From NCBI GenBank assembly GCA_049611965.1, contig JBMZBC010000025.1, positions 1 through 28,842 on the forward strand: a stretch of 28,842 nt of DNA, in the 5' to 3' direction. This document shows positions 7,318 to 15,703 of the stretch, in pieces (position 1 is the first letter of the stretch; each line of letters opens with the position of its first letter). The stretch is from UBA10364 sp049611965 (lineage in GTDB: Bacteria > Bacteroidota > Bacteroidia > Flavobacteriales > Schleiferiaceae). The notes under the pieces are model-generated. The model was not told the DNA's origin. It did no database searches and was given only the letters and a program-made list of their open reading frames with translations. Made by a program: the position numbers and the translations under genes.

Positions 7318-8481
7318 ATGATCGACTTTTCGAATACGGAGATTGCCTTTAAAATGAAGACCAACATGGACTTGCGCCAAAGCAAGCTGTTGTTCTCAAC
7401 CCTGAGTTCACCTTCTGTCGTTAGTGCCCTAAAATCAATGACTCTAGCGTCCCTGCGGCTGCACCTACCTATTAAGGGTTTGGTCAAAGCAACTGTTTTT
7501 CGTCAGTTTTGTGGTGGCGAAAGCGTAGGGGAGTGCACCCCTCAAATTGCTCGTCTGGCGGAAGGTCGTGTAGGTGCCATCTTAGACTACAGCGTCGAAG
7601 GAAAGGCACAAGAAGCAGATTTTGACAGAACTCTAGCTACCACTATTGAGACCTTAGAATACGCTCAAAATAATGGGGACGTGCCCTTCGGAGTTTTCAA
7701 GCCAACGGGTTTGGGAAGTATTGATATCTACGAAAAAGTAAGTCTTGGAAATCCACTTAACCAAGAAGAGCAAAAATCCTGGGAGAACACCTTGGAACGC
7801 TGGAGACGAATCATTGAAAAAGCCAATGAATTAGACGTCCCAGTAATGGTCGATGCAGAAGAAAGCTGGATTCAACCCGCCGTAGATGATTTGGCCATTC
7901 AATACATGCGTGCGTATAATCAAGGAAAAGCAATTGTATACAACACGGCCCAACTGTATCGGCACGACCGATTGGCACAACTTAAAGATGCTCTAGAACT
8001 TGCGAAGAAAGAAGGGTTCATTTACGCCGTTAAAATTGTACGCGGCGCCTACATGGAAAAAGAACGGGAGCGTTCATCTCGTATGGGCTATGATTCTCCT
8101 ATACAGCCTGATAAGGCGTCCACCGATAAGGATTACAATGCAGCGCTGACTTTGATTTTAAATCATCTCAACCACATGGCTGTGGTCATAGGCACCCACA
8201 ACGAAAATAGTGTGGCTCTCGCTGCCAAATTACTCACGGAGCAAGGCTACCCTCTTGACCATGCACATGTTCACGTGGCCCAACTCTTTGGAATGAGCGA
8301 TCACATCAGCTTCAATGCCGCGGCCGCAGGATTAAATACAGCCAAATACTTGCCGTTTGGACCGGTAAGAGATGTCTTGCCCTACCTCTTTAGAAGAGCT
8401 GAAGAAAATACTTCTGTTGAGGGCCAGACCGGCCGAGAGCTCAGCCTTATTCAAAAAGAACTCGAGCGCCGTAAAGGTTAG
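7318..8481 (+). CDS. Proline dehydrogenase (monofunctional, FAD-dependent)
   Basis: Oxidises L-proline to pyrroline-5-carboxylate, passing electrons through FAD to the respiratory chain. 387 residues, the size of the eukaryote-like monofunctional Bacteroidota form, not bifunctional PutA. Motifs of the PRODH barrel: VPVMVDAEESW, QLYRHDRL, KIVRGAYMEKERE, GTHNENSVALAA, and the C-terminal helix with GPVRDVLPYLFRRAEENTSV, whose paired arginines bind the proline carboxylate. ATG 7318 is chosen because it follows the -7 element at 7291-7298; a GTG six codons upstream would lie inside the promoter. It is divergent from aroB. The gene ends 4 bases inside the convergent small gene at 8478. Confidence 0.95.
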   Translation: MIDFSNTEIAFKMKTNMDLRQSKLLFSTLSSPSVVSALKSMTLASLRLHLPIKGLVKATVFRQFCGGESVGECTPQIARLAEGRVGAILDYSVEGKAQEADFDRTLATTIETLEYAQNNGDVPFGVFKPTGLGSIDIYEKVSLGNPLNQEEQKSWENTLERWRRIIEKANELDVPVMVDAEESWIQPAVDDLAIQYMRAYNQGKAIVYNTAQLYRHDRLAQLKDALELAKKEGFIYAVKIVRGAYMEKERERSSRMGYDSPIQPDKASTDKDYNAALTLILNHLNHMAVVIGTHNENSVALAAKLLTEQGYPLDHAHVHVAQLFGMSDHISFNAAAAGLNTAKYLPFGPVRDVLPYLFRRAEENTSVEGQTGRELSLIQKELERRKG

Positions 8482-8846
8482 TCGATATCCTTTTCCAGAC
8501 GCAAGACTTTAACGGTATCACAGTTCTGTAATACCATCTTGTACGCGTAGCTATCGTGTGAAAATCTGACGAGATATTCACCACACGGCTCTTTACGCGG
8601 CTCACTAGCACCAAGAGCAACACGGCCATCAACCACAGCGCGGTAATAGAGACTGTCCTTACTTAAGTCTAGCAAGGGTTGCACTAGAGTAGTAGAATCT
8701 ACCACCTTAGTCCTAAAGTTTTTCTTGACGCGAGCCTGTGGACCGTAGGCATAATCGAAATCGCGATCGCCAAAGAATGCCAAAACGAGTAAGGTTCCGA
8801 GCCCAATACCTATTGCATAGAAGAGTAATCGACGTAAAAAAGCCAT
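8478..8846 (-). CDS. Small single-span membrane protein, conserved Bacteroidota family
   Basis: 122 residues: an N-terminal membrane span (about 4-25, rich in Leu, Ile and Gly) preceded by two arginines, then a soluble domain of about 95 residues, probably periplasmic. Two cysteines lie in the soluble part (EPCGEY and QNCDTV). I recall small proteins of this plan (membrane span, a short linker reading YGPxARxxKNxRTK, then two cysteines) next to alanine dehydrogenase in other flavobacteria, possibly annotated as a DUF4258-like family; I am unsure of that label. It starts 14 bases after the stop of ald and is probably the last gene of the porX-tsaE-ald operon. No function is known to me. Confidence 0.75.
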   Translation of the reverse strand: MAFLRRLLFYAIGIGLGTLLVLAFFGDRDFDYAYGPQARVKKNFRTKVVDSTTLVQPLLDLSKDSLYYRAVVDGRVALGASEPRKEPCGEYLVRFSHDSYAYKMVLQNCDTVKVLRLEKDID

Positions 8847-8860
8847 GAATGTAAAAGCGG

Positions 8861-10072
8861 TTAGAGGTTACCAAATAATAGTGCGTCACTCGAATACGGC
8901 AAATCGAAGTGTTCACCCAGGTGACGCTTGGTCAAAAGACCGCGGTAAAGATACAGTCCAGCACGGATGTTCAAATCATAGTGCAGGCTATCTTGAACAC
9001 CACCATTATCGGATAATTGCTGCAACAGTGGACCAACAATATTGCTCATTGCAATGCTTGAGGTGTTACCAACTGCGCTATTCATATTTGGCACACAAAA
9101 ATGTAAAACATCGTGTTTAACGAAAGTTGGCGCACGGTGCGAGGTGATTTCAGATGTCTCGAAACACCCCCCACTATCAATACTAATATCAATGATGACA
9201 GAACCTATAGGCATCGTTTCTACCATATCTTCAGTAACGACCATAGGCGTTCGGCCCTCTTCAGGTGATAAAGCTCCAATGACTACATCGGCTTGAGCCA
9301 GCCTTTGCTTGAGCACAACATCCTGTATAAGTTCTGTAACAACGGCCCCGCCCAGTTGCTCAGAGGCATAGCGCAGTTTACTAATATTCGTATCCAGCAT
9401 CACTACTGCAGCGCCCATTCCCCTGGCCACTCTTGCAGCAGACATGGCCGCCACACCGGCACCAATAATTACTACACTCGCCGGCGCCACACCTGGCACA
9501 CCGCCTAATAGTTTTCCTTTCCGTTTACCAGATAAGCCGTCCGCTAATAAGTTTGCTCCTAATCGTGCCGCTTGCTGACCTGCTATCTCACTCATGGCAA
9601 TGCGTAAGGCACTTTGGTCTTCTGCATCGCGTACTTCTTCAAGCGCAATACCTGTTATTTTTTTATCGGCAAGTGCTTTGAAAAAACTGCGATCTCGGGT
9701 TCTTAACTGTAGGGCACTAATCAAGGTTTGGCTGCCCTTCATCATCCCAATTTCCTCCGATGTTGGTGGCGCCACCTTAGCGATGATGTCGCATTGAAAA
9801 ATTGCCGAGGCTTCTGCCGCAATTTCTGCGCCTGCATTTGCGTATTCTCTATCCTCCCAACCGGCCAAGAGCCCCGCACCAGTCTCCACGAGAATGTTGT
9901 GCCCATTTTGAACCAAAACACTTACAGCCGCTGGGTTGAGTAATATTCTATTCTCCTCCATGTCGCGCTCTTTCGGCACGCCAATAACAAGTTTTGCTCC
10001 TTTAGTCTCTACGGCCAAACGCTCTTCTTGCGTCGCCCAAGCCGTTTCCGACCAGCTTAGATATTCACTCAT
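8861..10072 (-). CDS. ald: Alanine dehydrogenase / transhydrogenase-like NAD-binding oxidoreductase
   Basis: 403 residues of the AlaDH/PNT family: N-terminal substrate lobe (KLVIGVPKERDMEENR at about 27-42), and a Rossmann domain with VVIIGAGVAAMSAARVARG followed by an acidic residue (MLDTN) suited to NAD. Late motifs (GSVIIDISIDSGGCFET, HFCVPNMNSAVGNTS) agree with alanine dehydrogenase. Lys99 (IIAKV) matches the pyruvate-binding lysine. The catalytic histidine of classical enzymes (YLHLA) is replaced by Gln122 (ALQLR), and there is an N-terminal extension of about 27 residues. I recall the same subgroup in other Bacteroidota, so the change is probably lineage-typical, but the reaction is less certain than the fold. 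It overlaps tsaE by 8 bases (ATGAGTGA). Confidence 0.87.
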   Translation of the reverse strand: MSEYLSWSETAWATQEERLAVETKGAKLVIGVPKERDMEENRILLNPAAVSVLVQNGHNILVETGAGLLAGWEDREYANAGAEIAAEASAIFQCDIIAKVAPPTSEEIGMMKGSQTLISALQLRTRDRSFFKALADKKITGIALEEVRDAEDQSALRIAMSEIAGQQAARLGANLLADGLSGKRKGKLLGGVPGVAPASVVIIGAGVAAMSAARVARGMGAAVVMLDTNISKLRYASEQLGGAVVTELIQDVVLKQRLAQADVVIGALSPEEGRTPMVVTEDMVETMPIGSVIIDISIDSGGCFETSEITSHRAPTFVKHDVLHFCVPNMNSAVGNTSSIAMSNIVGPLLQQLSDNGGVQDSLHYDLNIRAGLYLYRGLLTKRHLGEHFDLPYSSDALLFGNL

Positions 10073-10538
10073 GGTTCCATTGTATTTCAGAGACCGCTAA
10101 ATCAGAGAAAAATTCAATCGTTCGTGAATGTTCACTCTCCCATTTTATGTAAACGACTCCTACCCTGTAAGGTAAGAAAGATTCCACTTTTTCGGCCCAT
10201 TCTATCCACATTGGATGTCCGGTTTCTATGTATTCTTCAAAACCGAAGTCATAGGCTTCTTCCTCGTGGTCAATTCTATATGCATCCACATGGTACAAAG
10301 TACCCTTAGGCCCGCTATGCTCCTCAATCAGTGCAAAGGTCGGTGAAGATCCAGCGCTATCGCTGCCCCACTGTTTGAGTAGTTCATTACACAGTGTCGT
10401 CTTGCCACTACCCATGGGTGCTTGCAATAGGTTCACAGCATGCTGAGAAGCACCTAGAATGGCTTTAGCTACCTCAGGCAAATCGTTGAGACCTATGCCT
10501 TCAAACCGGATTGAATTATTTTGCGTCAAGGACGACAT
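10065..10538 (-). CDS. tsaE: tRNA threonylcarbamoyladenosine (t6A) biosynthesis ATPase TsaE
   Basis: A 157-residue P-loop protein that drives turnover of the TsaB-TsaD-TsaE complex making t6A37 in ANN-decoding tRNAs. Seen: a Walker A variant QAPMGSGKTT (residues 39-48; the usual first Gly is Ala40), SPTFALIEEH (65-74), YHVDAYRID and the C-terminal WIEWAEK signature. Length is normal. It overlaps the 3' end of porX by 23 bases in another frame and the 5' end of ald by 8, pointing to coupled translation. The porX-tsaE-ald order is one I recall from other Bacteroidota, so the pairing is probably conserved. Confidence 0.94.
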   Translation of the reverse strand: MSSLTQNNSIRFEGIGLNDLPEVAKAILGASQHAVNLLQAPMGSGKTTLCNELLKQWGSDSAGSSPTFALIEEHSGPKGTLYHVDAYRIDHEEEAYDFGFEEYIETGHPMWIEWAEKVESFLPYRVGVVYIKWESEHSRTIEFFSDLAVSEIQWNHE

Positions 10539-12060
10539 ATGGAATGATTAACTCCTCCAAAGATACCCCACCGTGCTGATACGTGTTGCGGTAGTATTTC
10601 ACGTAATGATTGAATTTGTTTGGATAGGCATAAAAGTGATCGTTCAGAGCGAAGATATATTCATCGACAATATGCCCCTTCGGCAAACCAATAGCCTCTG
10701 GCTTTTTCACCACAAAACTGTGTTTGCCTTGATAGCTCATGCCATTGCCGTTTTTGAACCTGAGATTAGTGGTCAAATCACGCGTTCCAACAACCTTTGT
10801 TGCCTTATTCACATTTACAGTACCATGATCTGTAGTCAATACCACTTTAAACCCGTTTTCCGCGGCCCATTTTAAAGCCTTACGCAATGGGGATCCTTCG
10901 AACCAAGTGGCGGTAACCCTGCGGTAGGCATTATCGTCAGAGGCCAATTCACGAATAACCTCAACGTCCGTTCGAGCATGACTCAGAGTATCCACAAAAT
11001 TGTACACCAAAGCCACTACATCTGCTTGTTTGTTTTGATGGATATTGGAAACGAATTTATTCGCAACACGCAGGTTTGTGACTTTGTGGTATCTCATCTG
11101 CTTATCACCCAGTCCTAGAAACTTTAGTTGCTCTGCAAACAACTCTCCTTCAAACTCATTCTTGCTTCCTTCCTCGTGCTCTTCCTTCCAATACTGCGGC
11201 ATGTTCTTCTTGATGTCCGCCGGTACCATCCCAGCAAAAAGCGCATTACGCGCATATTGTGTAGCACTAGGTAGAATGCTGCTGTAGATGTTCTCGGTAG
11301 CAATATTGAAATCTTCTGAAATCATTGGCTTGATTACCATCCATTGATCTAGTCGGAGATTGTCAATTACTACAAAAAAGACTTTTTCGCCTTTTCGAAT
11401 CTGCGGTGCAACTACATTGCCCACCACCTCGTGTGACAACATTGGTCTTTCGTTCGAAGAGAACCAGTTTTCGTAATGGTTCGAAATGAACCTACCAAAA
11501 AGCTCGTTCGCCTCGTTTTTCTGAGTAGCCAAAACACTCTTCAGCCCTTCTTCCGAACTTTGGTCGAGTTCAAGTTCCCAGCGCAGGAGCTCTTTGTAAA
11601 AATTGGCCCATTCTTCCCAAGAACGAAGGCTTTGCATGTCCATGGTAAGCTTTCCAAAAACCTGTTGATACCCCCGCGTAGCTTGCTGAGTGACCAATTC
11701 CTTGCCCTTTAGAATCTTTTTTAGAGACAACAAGACTTGATTTGGATTGACCGGTTTGATCAAATAGTCCGCAATCTTAGAACCAATGGCCATCTCCATG
11801 ATGCTCTCCTCCTCGCTTTTAGTGATCATCACCACCGGCACCTCAGGACGTATTGATTTCATACGCTCAAGCACCTCAAGCCCTGTCAAACCTGGCATAT
11901 TCTCATCCAGGAATACAGCGTCAAAAGGTTGGCGTTCGAACTCCTCTAGAGCATCAATTCCGTTATTACAGGTCTCAAACGAATAGCCTTTGCCCTCCAA
12001 GAACAATAAATGTCCTTTGAGCATGTGAATTTCGTCGTCTACCCATAAAATATTCGGCAT
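10516..12060 (-). CDS. porX: PorX: response regulator with PglZ phosphatase domain, T9SS regulator
   Basis: 514 residues. The N-terminal receiver domain (1-120) has the acidic pair D8/D9, phosphoacceptor D52 (FLDENMPG) and K102 (YLIKP). A helical linker (about 125-215) leads to a C-terminal PglZ/alkaline-phosphatase-like domain with metal and catalytic positions visible: D233 (VVIDNLR), T267 (SATQYARN, likely nucleophile), D357/H361 (FVDTLSH), D411/H412 (TDHG) and H447 (GKHS). In Porphyromonas gingivalis PorX works with the sensor PorY and the sigma factor SigP to control T9SS genes, and its PglZ domain is a phosphodiesterase acting on oligonucleotides. All key residues are kept, so this copy should be active. 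Its presence implies a T9SS elsewhere in the genome; no other T9SS gene is in the window. It is the first gene of the operon with tsaE. Confidence 0.95.
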   Translation of the reverse strand: MPNILWVDDEIHMLKGHLLFLEGKGYSFETCNNGIDALEEFERQPFDAVFLDENMPGLTGLEVLERMKSIRPEVPVVMITKSEEESIMEMAIGSKIADYLIKPVNPNQVLLSLKKILKGKELVTQQATRGYQQVFGKLTMDMQSLRSWEEWANFYKELLRWELELDQSSEEGLKSVLATQKNEANELFGRFISNHYENWFSSNERPMLSHEVVGNVVAPQIRKGEKVFFVVIDNLRLDQWMVIKPMISEDFNIATENIYSSILPSATQYARNALFAGMVPADIKKNMPQYWKEEHEEGSKNEFEGELFAEQLKFLGLGDKQMRYHKVTNLRVANKFVSNIHQNKQADVVALVYNFVDTLSHARTDVEVIRELASDDNAYRRVTATWFEGSPLRKALKWAAENGFKVVLTTDHGTVNVNKATKVVGTRDLTTNLRFKNGNGMSYQGKHSFVVKKPEAIGLPKGHIVDEYIFALNDHFYAYPNKFNHYVKYYRNTYQHGGVSLEELIIPYVVLDAK

Positions 12061-12150
12061 AATTGGTCGTTTTATTCTTGTTAAAAGTAATGCGTGTACA
12101 CCCCTGCTCGCCTCAAGACCTGTACTATTTTTACGTTACAGGTAAAACTA

Positions 12151-13395
12151 TTGACATTGAGCACAAAGAACAAAATCATTAACGACCCTATTTACGGGTT
12201 TATTACTGTCAAAGATCCGCTTATTTATGAGCTGATTGACCACCCCTACTTTCAACGTCTGCGTCGCATTAGTCAATTGGGACTTACGTACCTCGTGTAC
12301 CCCGGCGCCTACCACACAAGGTTTCACCATGCCATCGGCGCCATGCACCTCATGGGCCGCGCTATCTATACCCTGCGTCAAAAAGGACATGAAATTACAC
12401 CCGAAGAAGAACGCGGTGTACTCATAGCTATTCTGTTGCACGATGTAGGTCACGGACCTTTCTCACATGCACTTGAGCACACCTTAATCCCAGGAGTAAG
12501 CCACGAAGCACTGAGCTTGAAAATAATGGAGGAGCTCAATCAAGAGTTTGACGGTGCGCTCACCTTGGCCATTGATATCTTCACGAACAACTATCCTAAG
12601 GCCTTCTTGCATCAGCTCATTTCTTCACAGTTAGATATGGACCGATTGGACTACCTCCGCCGCGACTCCTTTTACTCGGGCGTTACAGAGGGTAGCGTAA
12701 ACTCTGAACGTCTACTGACCATGCTCAATGTAAAGGATGATAAGCTAGTGGTCGATTCTAAGGGTATCTACAGCATCGAAAAATTCCTGGTTGCGCGCCG
12801 CCTGATGTATTGGCAAGTCTATATGCACAAAACCGTTCTCAGTGCTGAATTTATGCTAGTCAACATTTTGAAGCGGGCGAAGTACCTAGCCACACAGGGT
12901 GTAGAGCTTACAGGTACCCAGGCATTAAAACATTTCCTTCACGCAGACTACACGTGGAATGACTTTGAAGAAAATCCAGCCATCCTCAAAAAATTCCTTG
13001 AACTCGATGATTTCGATGTCATGAGTGGCATCAAGGATTGGGCAAACCACAATGATCTCATCCTAAGCGACCTCAGCGGCAGGATCATCAACAGAAACCT
13101 ACTGAAAATTAGACTTCAAGAATCACCTTTCGAAGAAGAATTGGCCGAAAAAATGGCAGCGGGAATAAGAAATCAGTACGGTTTCACCCACGGAGAGGAG
13201 CGCTACATGCTCATCGTTGATAAAGTGAAAAATCACGCATACAACAACAAGAAGGGACACATAAATCTATTGTACAAAGACGGTCATACCAGCGATATCA
13301 GTACAGCCGCGGATCAAATGACCATTAATGCGCTTAGCGAACCTGTAGAGCGGCATTTTATTTGTTTCCCTAGAGAATTGAGACACCTACTATGA
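12151..13395 (+). CDS. HD-domain phosphohydrolase (SAMHD1-like family)
   Basis: About 414 residues. The N-terminal segment IINDPIYGFI, then HPYFQRLRRISQLG, RFHHAIGAMHLM (metal His) and LLHDVGHGPFSHALE (HD pair at about 97-98 with two further His) mark the HD hydrolase group that includes SAMHD1 and dGTPase-like enzymes; LDMDRLDYLRRDS supplies a further Asp. Substrate unproven; dNTP or nucleotide hydrolysis is the family expectation. The start is uncertain: family N-termini begin close to KIINDPIYG, which leaves TTG at 12151 (AGG 8 bases upstream) or TTG at 12157; an in-frame GTG at 12094 would add 19 unlikely residues. The stop overlaps lpxD by 4 bases (ATGA), so it is first in the lipid A operon. 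It is divergent from porX. Confidence 0.88.
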   Translation: MTLSTKNKIINDPIYGFITVKDPLIYELIDHPYFQRLRRISQLGLTYLVYPGAYHTRFHHAIGAMHLMGRAIYTLRQKGHEITPEEERGVLIAILLHDVGHGPFSHALEHTLIPGVSHEALSLKIMEELNQEFDGALTLAIDIFTNNYPKAFLHQLISSQLDMDRLDYLRRDSFYSGVTEGSVNSERLLTMLNVKDDKLVVDSKGIYSIEKFLVARRLMYWQVYMHKTVLSAEFMLVNILKRAKYLATQGVELTGTQALKHFLHADYTWNDFEENPAILKKFLELDDFDVMSGIKDWANHNDLILSDLSGRIINRNLLKIRLQESPFEEELAEKMAAGIRNQYGFTHGEERYMLIVDKVKNHAYNNKKGHINLLYKDGHTSDISTAADQMTINALSEPVERHFICFPRELRHLL

Positions 13396-14324
13396 AGCAC
13401 ACACCAAAAACTCTAGGATCCATCTGCGAAGGATTGAATATCCCGTGTCCAGGCAGTCAACAATCGCTTGAGATTAGTGGCGTTGCCACACTTGAGCAAG
13501 CCACTGTAGGAGACCTCAGCTTCTTGTCCAATTTAAAATATGCAGCACAAGCTCAGACTTCGAACGCATCAGCCATATTAGTCAAAAAAGGCAGCGTGGT
13601 GGAAACCAATGCGGTGCTTGTCGAATGTGACGACCCATACATGACCTTCACCATGTATTTAATAGGTCTAGAACGCGAGATAGGTGGCGTGAAGGACCAA
13701 AGAGCACAGGCCCTTATTGCTGACGATGCTGTTATTGGCAATGATTGCCTAATTGAAGCGGGGGCCATTATCGCCTCTGGCGCCATCATTGGAGATAACT
13801 GCCGTATTGGGGCCGGGGCTAAAATTCTTTCTGCAGCGCGTCTAGGTAACCGAGTAGTGGTCGAGGCAGGAGCAGTTATTGGCTCCCAAGGATTCGGATT
13901 TGCGCCCGATAAAAAAGGGGTGTATCACGCTATACCACAGCTCGGAAAAGTCGTTTTAGAAGACGATGTGTTCATTGGAGCCAATACTACGGTGGATAGA
14001 GGGGCCATAAGTGACACCCGTATTGGGCAAGGCACTAAGATAGATAACCAGTGTATGATTGCGCATGGTGTTACCATTGGCAAAAACACTGTAATGGCAG
14101 CACAGACGGGGGTTGCCGGCTCTACATCCATCGGAGACGATTGTAAATTTGGCGGCCAAGTCGGCATCATCGGACACCTTAAAATTGGTAATAATGTCAC
14201 CATCTATGCCCAGAGCGGTGTAATGAATGATGTTCCGGACAATAAGATTATCTTTGGCTCGCCAGCCCTTGACCGTAGACACTTTTTGAAATCATTCGCG
14301 GCCTTCAAAAAACAAGGCCTTTAG
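13392..14324 (+). CDS. lpxD: UDP-3-O-acylglucosamine N-acyltransferase
   Basis: The third lipid A enzyme, transferring a 3-hydroxyacyl chain from ACP to the amine of UDP-3-O-acylglucosamine. 310 residues: an N-terminal uridine-binding domain (about 1-100, with GDLSFLSNLKYA) and a left-handed beta-helix of hexapeptide repeats (about 105-285). GFGFAPDKKGVYHAIPQLG, IGANTTVDRGA and the catalytic His in NQCMIAHGV are present. It ends soon after ALDRRHFLKSFAAFKK, earlier than many homologues (about 330-345 residues), so the C-terminal helix extension is short. It overlaps the HD gene by 4 bases and leaves 2 bases before lpxC-fabZ. Confidence 0.96.
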   Translation: MKHTPKTLGSICEGLNIPCPGSQQSLEISGVATLEQATVGDLSFLSNLKYAAQAQTSNASAILVKKGSVVETNAVLVECDDPYMTFTMYLIGLEREIGGVKDQRAQALIADDAVIGNDCLIEAGAIIASGAIIGDNCRIGAGAKILSAARLGNRVVVEAGAVIGSQGFGFAPDKKGVYHAIPQLGKVVLEDDVFIGANTTVDRGAISDTRIGQGTKIDNQCMIAHGVTIGKNTVMAAQTGVAGSTSIGDDCKFGGQVGIIGHLKIGNNVTIYAQSGVMNDVPDNKIIFGSPALDRRHFLKSFAAFKKQGL

Positions 14325-14326
14325 AT

Positions 14327-15703
14327 ATGCTGCAACAGACACTCAAAAAAACTGTTTCTTTTGAAGGAAATGCCCTTCATACCGGTGAATCCGTAAAAGT
14401 CAATCTAGTCCCGAGTGATGCGAACACAGGTATTGTGTTTGTACGTACTGATCTAGATAATGTGGAAATCCCAGCTCTCGCCAAATACATCAATCGCACC
14501 AACCGCCAGACCATTCTTCAGAAAGGTGATGCATCTGTTGGAACGGTGGAGCACCTAATGGCTTCGTTGTATGCCCTCGGTGTGGATAATCTGCGTGTAG
14601 AACTTAACGGAAGTGAGATTCCAATTTTGGACGGTTCTGCAGCACCATTGGTGGACCTCATCACAGAGGCAGGCATGGAAGAACAAAGTGAAGAAAAGAA
14701 CTACTACGTTTTAGAGGAACCGTTCACCTTCAAGGACGACGACGGTTCAGAAATAATGGCGCTTCCTAGCGATTCGTTTGAGGTTAGTGCACTTATTGAC
14801 TACGGCACTTCTGTATTGGGGCCGCAACACGCGCACCTCGATCACATGACCAACTTCCGTGAGGAAATTGCCAGTGCACGCACGTTCAGTTTCCTGCGAG
14901 AACTTGAACCATTGCTCGATCAAGGATTGATCAAAGGCGGAGATTTGAACAATGCCATTGTGTATGTCGATCAAGAAATTGCTCCTGCAACCTTAGATAA
15001 ACTGAAGGCAGCTTTTGAGAAAGAAGATGTTCAGGTAACTAATAGAGGTACGCTCAACAACATTGAACTGCGTTTCTCAAACGAAGCAGCAAGGCACAAA
15101 TTGCTGGATGTTATTGGAGATATTGCCCTTTTGGGACGTCCGCTTAAGGCCCGTTTGATTGCAACGAAACCTGGACACGGCGTAAATGCAGAGTTTACAA
15201 AAGCTCTTGCTGCGAAAATACGTAAAGAAGAAAGCAAGCCAAGACCACCAAAATATGACCCTAATGCCACACCGGTGAAAACGGTTGAGGATATTATGGC
15301 GTTGATCCCACACCGCTCACCGTTTCTATTGGTCGATAAGATCATAGAACTGACAGAAGACCGTGTAGTTGGGGTAAAGTCAGTGACTATGAATGAACCG
15401 TTCTTCGTTGGGCATTTTCCAGGTTCACCTGTAATGCCAGGGGTGCTTCAGGTAGAGGCAATGGCGCAATGTGGCGGGATTCTTGCACTTAGCTCAGTAC
15501 CAGATCCTGAGAATTACCTCACATTCTTCATGAAGATTGACAATGTGAAGTTCAAGAAGAAGGTCGTTCCGGGCGACACATTGATTTTTGACCTCAAACT
15601 CATAACTCCAATACGCAGAGGAATCGTTCACATGCTCGGTCGAGCGTTTGTAGGCGACACACTAGTAAGTGAGGCCGAGTTGATGGCGCAGATTACCAAA
15701 TAA
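14327..15703 (+). CDS. lpxC-fabZ: Bifunctional UDP-3-O-acyl-GlcNAc deacetylase / 3-hydroxyacyl-ACP dehydratase (LpxC-FabZ fusion)
   Basis: 458 residues in two enzymes. Residues about 1-300 are LpxC, the committed zinc deacetylase of lipid A synthesis: E75 and H76 (TVEHLMASLYALG), H257 and D261 (ARHKLLDVIGD) and H284 (KPGHGVN) are all present. A charged linker (about 300-315, KEESKPRPPKYD) leads to FabZ (about 318-458), the fatty-acid dehydratase, with IPHRSPFLLVDKI, catalytic H363 (GHFPGSPVMPG) and E377 (VEAMAQ). This fusion is typical of Bacteroidota and joins two enzymes that compete for 3-hydroxyacyl-ACP. It sits 2 bases after lpxD and shares one base with lpxA (TAATG). Confidence 0.97.
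   Translation: MLQQTLKKTVSFEGNALHTGESVKVNLVPSDANTGIVFVRTDLDNVEIPALAKYINRTNRQTILQKGDASVGTVEHLMASLYALGVDNLRVELNGSEIPILDGSAAPLVDLITEAGMEEQSEEKNYYVLEEPFTFKDDDGSEIMALPSDSFEVSALIDYGTSVLGPQHAHLDHMTNFREEIASARTFSFLRELEPLLDQGLIKGGDLNNAIVYVDQEIAPATLDKLKAAFEKEDVQVTNRGTLNNIELRFSNEAARHKLLDVIGDIALLGRPLKARLIATKPGHGVNAEFTKALAAKIRKEESKPRPPKYDPNATPVKTVEDIMALIPHRSPFLLVDKIIELTEDRVVGVKSVTMNEPFFVGHFPGSPVMPGVLQVEAMAQCGGILALSSVPDPENYLTFFMKIDNVKFKKKVVPGDTLIFDLKLITPIRRGIVHMLGRAFVGDTLVSEAELMAQITK

Noticed and set aside
13553..14282. Several minus-strand open frames opposite lpxD.
   Set aside because: The hexapeptide repeats of LpxD create repetitive codons that leave the opposite strand open; no start context or domain supports them.
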